Below are positions 60,646 through 64,000 of a stretch of DNA of 64,000 nucleotides, one piece after another (within the stretch, counting starts at the first letter, position 1; each line of letters begins with the position of its first letter). The notes beneath the pieces were generated by a model. The model ran no database searches. It was not told where the DNA came from and saw only the letters and a program-made list of their open reading frames with translations. A program made the position numbers and the translations under genes. Source of the stretch: Acidobacteriota bacterium (lineage in GTDB: Bacteria > Acidobacteriota > Blastocatellia > Pyrinomonadales > Pyrinomonadaceae). The stretch is taken from positions 372,001-436,000 of the forward strand of contig JADJOS010000001.1 in NCBI GenBank assembly GCA_016713675.1, given 5' to 3'.

Positions 60646-61505
60646 TCCGCCGCTCTTAACTCCAACAACGAGATCTCGGGCGGACATTGGTATCGCATCG
60701 GGACCACGACCGTGCCGATGCCGCGGGTGATGTAAACCTGTGAATTTTTGCGTGCGTGCAGCCCGGCCTTGAGTTTGCGTCGGGGCAAAATTCGTTTCTC
60801 TTCGTCGCGTATCTTGATCTGCCCGCCGTGCGTGTGTCCGCTCAGCGTTAGATCGACACCTGCCCTTACTGCCTCGCGGAATATCAGCGGATTGTGTGCG
60901 AGGAGCAATTTCATTTCGTCCGGAAATGAACCTCTGAGGGCCGAGACGATGTCGGTCTTGCCGACCATATAATCATCAACGCCAGCGAGCCAAAATGACG
61001 ATCCGCGGGCCTCGATCCTGACACCCTCGTTGACGAGCATGTTAATCCCTTCGCCGCGGAAAAGGTGCGTAACAAGCTCCGCATCGGTCCAATGATCGTG
61101 ATTGCCGAGGCAGGCGAACGTACCGAACCGCGACTTCAAATGCCCTAATGCGGCCGCTACCGGAGCAATGTATTCACGCTCATGCGAGACATAATCGCCG
61201 GTAAGCATTATCATATCCGGCCGGAGTCGATTGGCCACTTTGATAACGCGCTCGATATGTTCTAGGCCAGTGAACGGGCTATGATGAATATCTGATAGAT
61301 GAACTATCTTAAAGCCATCAAGTTTTTTGGGCAGGCGGTCGAGCGTGATATCGACGTGCTCGAGCGACAGGCTGTTGGCCTCGTCCATTGCGACCTTGGC
61401 TGTCTTTGACCAATTCCCCGCCATCGCCCGAAGCGGTGCTTCGCTGGTAACGTAAGCATTTATACGTTCAGCCAGTTTGACACGTTTTGGTGCAGCGGTT
61501 CTCAT
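60642..61505 (-). CDS. Metallophosphoesterase (YaeI-like)
   Basis: A 287-residue calcineurin-like phosphoesterase. The metal motifs are complete and in order: HLSDIHHSPF, LTGDYVSHE, LGNHDHW, LLLAHNPLI and SGHTHGGQI. This set and length match the YaeI/UDP-2,3-diacylglucosamine-related group of membrane-associated phosphodiesterases. There is no clear signal peptide; a short hydrophilic N-terminus (MRTAAPKRVKLAERI) precedes the domain. Coupling to the pgsA-like gene suggests a role in lipid metabolism, but that is inference. Confidence 0.88.
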   Translation of the reverse strand: MRTAAPKRVKLAERINAYVTSEAPLRAMAGNWSKTAKVAMDEANSLSLEHVDITLDRLPKKLDGFKIVHLSDIHHSPFTGLEHIERVIKVANRLRPDMIMLTGDYVSHEREYIAPVAAALGHLKSRFGTFACLGNHDHWTDAELVTHLFRGEGINMLVNEGVRIEARGSSFWLAGVDDYMVGKTDIVSALRGSFPDEMKLLLAHNPLIFREAVRAGVDLTLSGHTHGGQIKIRDEEKRILPRRKLKAGLHARKNSQVYITRGIGTVVVPMRYQCPPEISLLELRAAE

Positions 61506-61541
61506 GAGTATTTCGGATTATATCACAATCTCAGAACCGTA

Positions 61542-62747
61542 TTACGAACCGAAGACCCTCAGAAACTTTCGTTTGCCGACCTGCAGCAGGACACCGTTCT
61601 GATCGATCACGATCTCCGCATTTGCGGCGGCCGCCTTTTCATTATTGACCCTTACACCGCCTTGTTCGATAAGGCGGCGGGCTTCGCCCTTTGATGCCGC
61701 AAGTCCCGTATCAGCGAGCAATTGCGCTAATGCAAAGTTCCCGGCGGCAATATGCTTTTCGTCGATCTCGTCGGGCACCTCTGTCTGGACGAAGCGTTTG
61801 ACGAAATCCTCTTCGGCCATCGCTGCATCTTCGTTCGAATGAAAATCCGCGATTATCCGCTTGGCGAGGTTTACCTTTTCATCGCGAGGATTACCGCCAT
61901 TTGAAACTTCAGACCTGAGATTTGAAATTTCCGATGGAGTGAGGTCGGTCAGCAGCTCATAATACTTCCACATCAACTCGTCCGATATCGACATTATCTT
62001 ACCGAACATCTCATTCGGGGCGTCTTCGATGCCGATGTAATTGCCAAGTGATTTGGACATTTTCTGGACGCCGTCGAGGCCCTCGAGCAGCGGCGTGGTG
62101 ATGATCACCTGCGGTTCCTGATCGTATTCACGCTGAAGATTGCGGCCCATCAAGAGGTTGAATTTTTGATCGGTGCCACCAAGTTCCACGTCCGCATTTA
62201 GTGCAACGCTGTCGTAGCCCTGGACGAGCGGATAGAGCAGCTCGTGCAGCGAGATCGGTTTTTCCTCGTTCATCCGCTTTGTAAAATCGTCGCGTTCGAG
62301 GATCTGTTTGACCGTCGTTTTCGCACACAGTTTTACAAAATCGGCCGCCGTAAACTTATCGAGCCATTCACCGTTAAACCGGAGCTCTGTCTTTTCCGGG
62401 TCAAGCAGCTTGAACATCTGCCGCTTATACGTCTCGGCGTTCACATTTATCTCTTCACGCGACAACGGCGGCCGCGTCACGTTCTTGCCCGAAGGGTCAC
62501 CGATCATTCCGGTAAAATCGCCGATCAAAAAGATCACCGTATGTCCGAGGTCCTGAAAGGCCTTCAACTTTCGGATCACAACCGTATGCCCGACATGAAT
62601 ATCCGGTGCGGTCGGGTCGAGCCCAAGCTTGACGCGCAGTGGTCTTCCGGTCTTCGCCGACCGTTCAAGCTTTTTCCGCAAATCTTCCTCACGTATCACA
62701 TCGACCGTGCCTTTTTTGAGGTATTCGAGTTGTTCGTCAATGGTCAT
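61542..62747 (-). CDS. tyrS: Tyrosyl-tRNA synthetase
   Basis: A 401-residue class I aminoacyl-tRNA synthetase that charges tRNA-Tyr. The HIGH-type motif is DPTAPDIHVGHTVVIRKL. The KMSKS motif appears as QKMSKSLGNYIG. The C-terminal S4 RNA-binding domain is present (EARRLIEQGGVRVNNEKAA). Length and the TyrRS-type (TyrZ-like) order are normal. It is followed after 36 bp by the metallophosphoesterase gene on the same strand. No T-box leader was seen in the short upstream gap. Confidence 0.95.
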   Translation of the reverse strand: MTIDEQLEYLKKGTVDVIREEDLRKKLERSAKTGRPLRVKLGLDPTAPDIHVGHTVVIRKLKAFQDLGHTVIFLIGDFTGMIGDPSGKNVTRPPLSREEINVNAETYKRQMFKLLDPEKTELRFNGEWLDKFTAADFVKLCAKTTVKQILERDDFTKRMNEEKPISLHELLYPLVQGYDSVALNADVELGGTDQKFNLLMGRNLQREYDQEPQVIITTPLLEGLDGVQKMSKSLGNYIGIEDAPNEMFGKIMSISDELMWKYYELLTDLTPSEISNLRSEVSNGGNPRDEKVNLAKRIIADFHSNEDAAMAEEDFVKRFVQTEVPDEIDEKHIAAGNFALAQLLADTGLAASKGEARRLIEQGGVRVNNEKAAAANAEIVIDQNGVLLQVGKRKFLRVFGS

Positions 62748-62798
62748 GGTAAAACAACAATCATACCTTATGTGGCGAAATGTCTGAACGCGAGGCGG

Positions 62799-63524
62799 CT
62801 ACTCACAGGCCCAATATAGTTCCAATAACTCATAAGCGAGCTTTGAAATCTGTTTCCGTACTTCTCTTTCTTGACCAGAAACCGACTGAAGCAGTCGTTT
62901 CAACTCAAGATAGACTGGATTCTCTATCCCGGAAATGCGATATCGCCGTTCCTTGAGATTGGAGACCATTTCTTCTTGCAATGTCGTTTTGTCAATCTCA
63001 AGCTTGCGTACGAAGTCGAAACCCGTGTTTAGAAGCGGAGAGCTACGTACGTAGTGCAAATGTCTTTCAAAAAATGGCAGGCCAAACTTCGTTACGTCGT
63101 CGCAGATCTGCTTTACCCGATCTGTAGTAGTAGAGATTCTTCCGTTGTGAAAGTAGTAGGCCTCTTCGAGTGGAATGCCTGGCGTCCGCTTCTTAAGACC
63201 GATCAAGGGCTGTCGAGGATTTAATAGACCAGAATTGTATTGATTCGAGTATAGGTAATTGAGATTGAGGCATGATGAAACCGAACAGGAAATATTACGC
63301 CCACTAAAGCTGTGCATCAGTTCAACCGTCTGCCAAACTTTGAATCCCTCATTTTCGGCTGTGCGCCGAAACCGATAGGCACCTTTTTCAAATCCAACGT
63401 ACGAGAGTTCCTGAACGCGATCAGTGAAGCACTCAACCAGAATGCCCTTCAATTCGCCTTTCTTGAGTTCTCGCGAGCCATCTTCAAAACGAGTTTGGGT
63501 TATGATCTTATCGTACCAACGCAT
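62799..63524 (-). CDS. Protein of unknown function
   Basis: A 241-residue soluble protein, unlike its neighbours in being less G/C-rich. It has no signal peptide. It contains an N-terminal beta-rich part (VQELSYVGFEKGAYRFRRTAE, KVWQTVELMHSF) and a C-terminal helical part (LEIDKTTLQEEMVSNLKERRYRI, SGQEREVRKQISKLAYELLELYW). Four Cys are scattered. I recognise no motif, though the layout is reminiscent of small DUF4304-type proteins. It lies 51 bp upstream of tyrS. It may be a recently acquired gene. Confidence 0.55.
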   Translation of the reverse strand: MRWYDKIITQTRFEDGSRELKKGELKGILVECFTDRVQELSYVGFEKGAYRFRRTAENEGFKVWQTVELMHSFSGRNISCSVSSCLNLNYLYSNQYNSGLLNPRQPLIGLKKRTPGIPLEEAYYFHNGRISTTTDRVKQICDDVTKFGLPFFERHLHYVRSSPLLNTGFDFVRKLEIDKTTLQEEMVSNLKERRYRISGIENPVYLELKRLLQSVSGQEREVRKQISKLAYELLELYWACE

Positions 63525-63670
63525 ACAAACTTGGGAATCTTTCTATAGCTGGCGATACACTGATGTACGCATTCGTCAAGCCGTTTATTGCTCGGGCAAA
63601 GACCCGGGATATCGTCCACGATCGAGCTGCTTTTGCCAGGACAACTTCGACCTAAGAGTAACTGCGTTTC

Positions 63671-64000
63671 TTATTCTTGTGCGACAAAATCAATATTTGT
63701 CAGTTCTTCGTTGACGCTCAAAATTTGCGACGACGGATCGAACGTATATCGTTTCGAATTAACGGAAATGACGTAGGTTTCGCCAACCGCGATCTCATCG
63801 AAGCGAAAATAGCCGAATGTGCTTGTACGGGAGGTCAGAACGCTTCCGTTTGGCGAAACCAGCGTTACGATCACATTTTTGATGCCGTTTCCGGCTGCTG
63901 ATGAAATTCTGCCCGAAACCGAAACGTTGGCAGATGTCGGGATAAGTTCGTTTTGATAGCGCACAACGGCAAGATCGTAATCTGTTCCGTTCCAGGTTTT
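63671..64000 (-). CDS. C-terminal end of an exported protein with carboxypeptidase-regulatory domain (5' end outside window)
   Basis: The frame is open through the right edge, reading KTWNGTDYDLAVVRYQNELIP before the domain. WNGTDYDLAVVRY is typical of the last blade of delta-60/propeller repeat proteins. The final 85 residues (SVSGRISSAAGNGIKN, STFGYFRFDEIAVGETYVIS, SKRYTF) match the C-terminal domain of the protein ending at 44403 closely. The real N-terminus and length cannot be seen. A GTG at 63964 is inside the gene, not a start. Confidence 0.75.
   Translation of the reverse strand, partial: KTWNGTDYDLAVVRYQNELIPTSANVSVSGRISSAAGNGIKNVIVTLVSPNGSVLTSRTSTFGYFRFDEIAVGETYVISVNSKRYTFDPSSQILSVNEELTNIDFVAQE

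Overview
The window looks like one chromosomal contig from a soil-type Acidobacteriota, most likely class Blastocatellia / Pyrinomonadales. This is inferred from gene content: an Oar-like TonB-dependent receptor with a carboxypeptidase-regulatory N-terminus, a mycobacterial-type fused 2-oxoglutarate dehydrogenase, futalosine-pathway MqnE, many exported TPR and beta-propeller proteins, two-component-propeller/GGDEF sensing and an HspR-controlled dnaK operon. No rRNA, tRNA, CRISPR, insertion sequence or prophage is visible.

Layout. 1-1.4 kb: 3' end of a GH92 mannosidase, an exported lectin-fold protein, osmC. 1.4-5.5 kb (minus strand): a propeller-diguanylate cyclase, a full-length HinP1I-type restriction endonuclease homologue carrying a signal peptide, and a 29-residue membrane peptide overlapping its stop codon. 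5.5-16.4 kb: SpoIID/LytB protein, M14 peptidase, PlsC acyltransferase, endonuclease III, mqnE, a TPR gene flanked by a duplicated mqnE 3' end, and a lipoprotein. 16.7-24.8 kb (plus strand): an accessory run of small proteins (NTF2-like, ArsR regulator, three AHSA1/SRPBCC proteins, two DUF1801, DUF4256, WG repeats, RibD-C reductase, alpha/beta hydrolase, DoxX) separated by palindromic intergenic repeats. 24.8-28.7 kb: katG with its PerR-type regulator and a perfect Per box, a COQ7-like diiron protein, a small lipoprotein. 28.7-34.3 kb: an intergenic octamer cluster, nucleotide-sugar epimerase, S41 peptidase, RDD protein, ribH-nusB. 34.3-45.2 kb: fused kgd, CapA-like lipoprotein, winged-helix/TPR regulator, a 13-repeat propeller protein. 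45.3-53.5 kb: smc with an acidic insertion in its head, a DUF4388 protein, an Oar-like receptor. 53.6-58.9 kb: dnaK-dnaJ-membrane protein-hspR with a HAIR-type operator over the dnaK promoter. 59-64 kb: exported helical protein, pgsA-like synthase, metallophosphoesterase, tyrS, an unknown, and the 3' end of another exported protein.

The most unusual item is the exported restriction endonuclease. It aligns from end to end with HinP1I (G^CGC), but begins with a textbook signal peptide, has Ser where HinP1I has catalytic Gln81, and has no methyltransferase beside it. Together with the overlapping membrane peptide and the upstream diguanylate cyclase it may form an undescribed extracytoplasmic nuclease module. 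Other notable items are the mqnE 3'-end duplication around the TPR gene, the acidic SMC insertion, the membrane-protein gene inside the dnaK operon, and two probable one-base homopolymer frameshifts that would explain odd gene ends.
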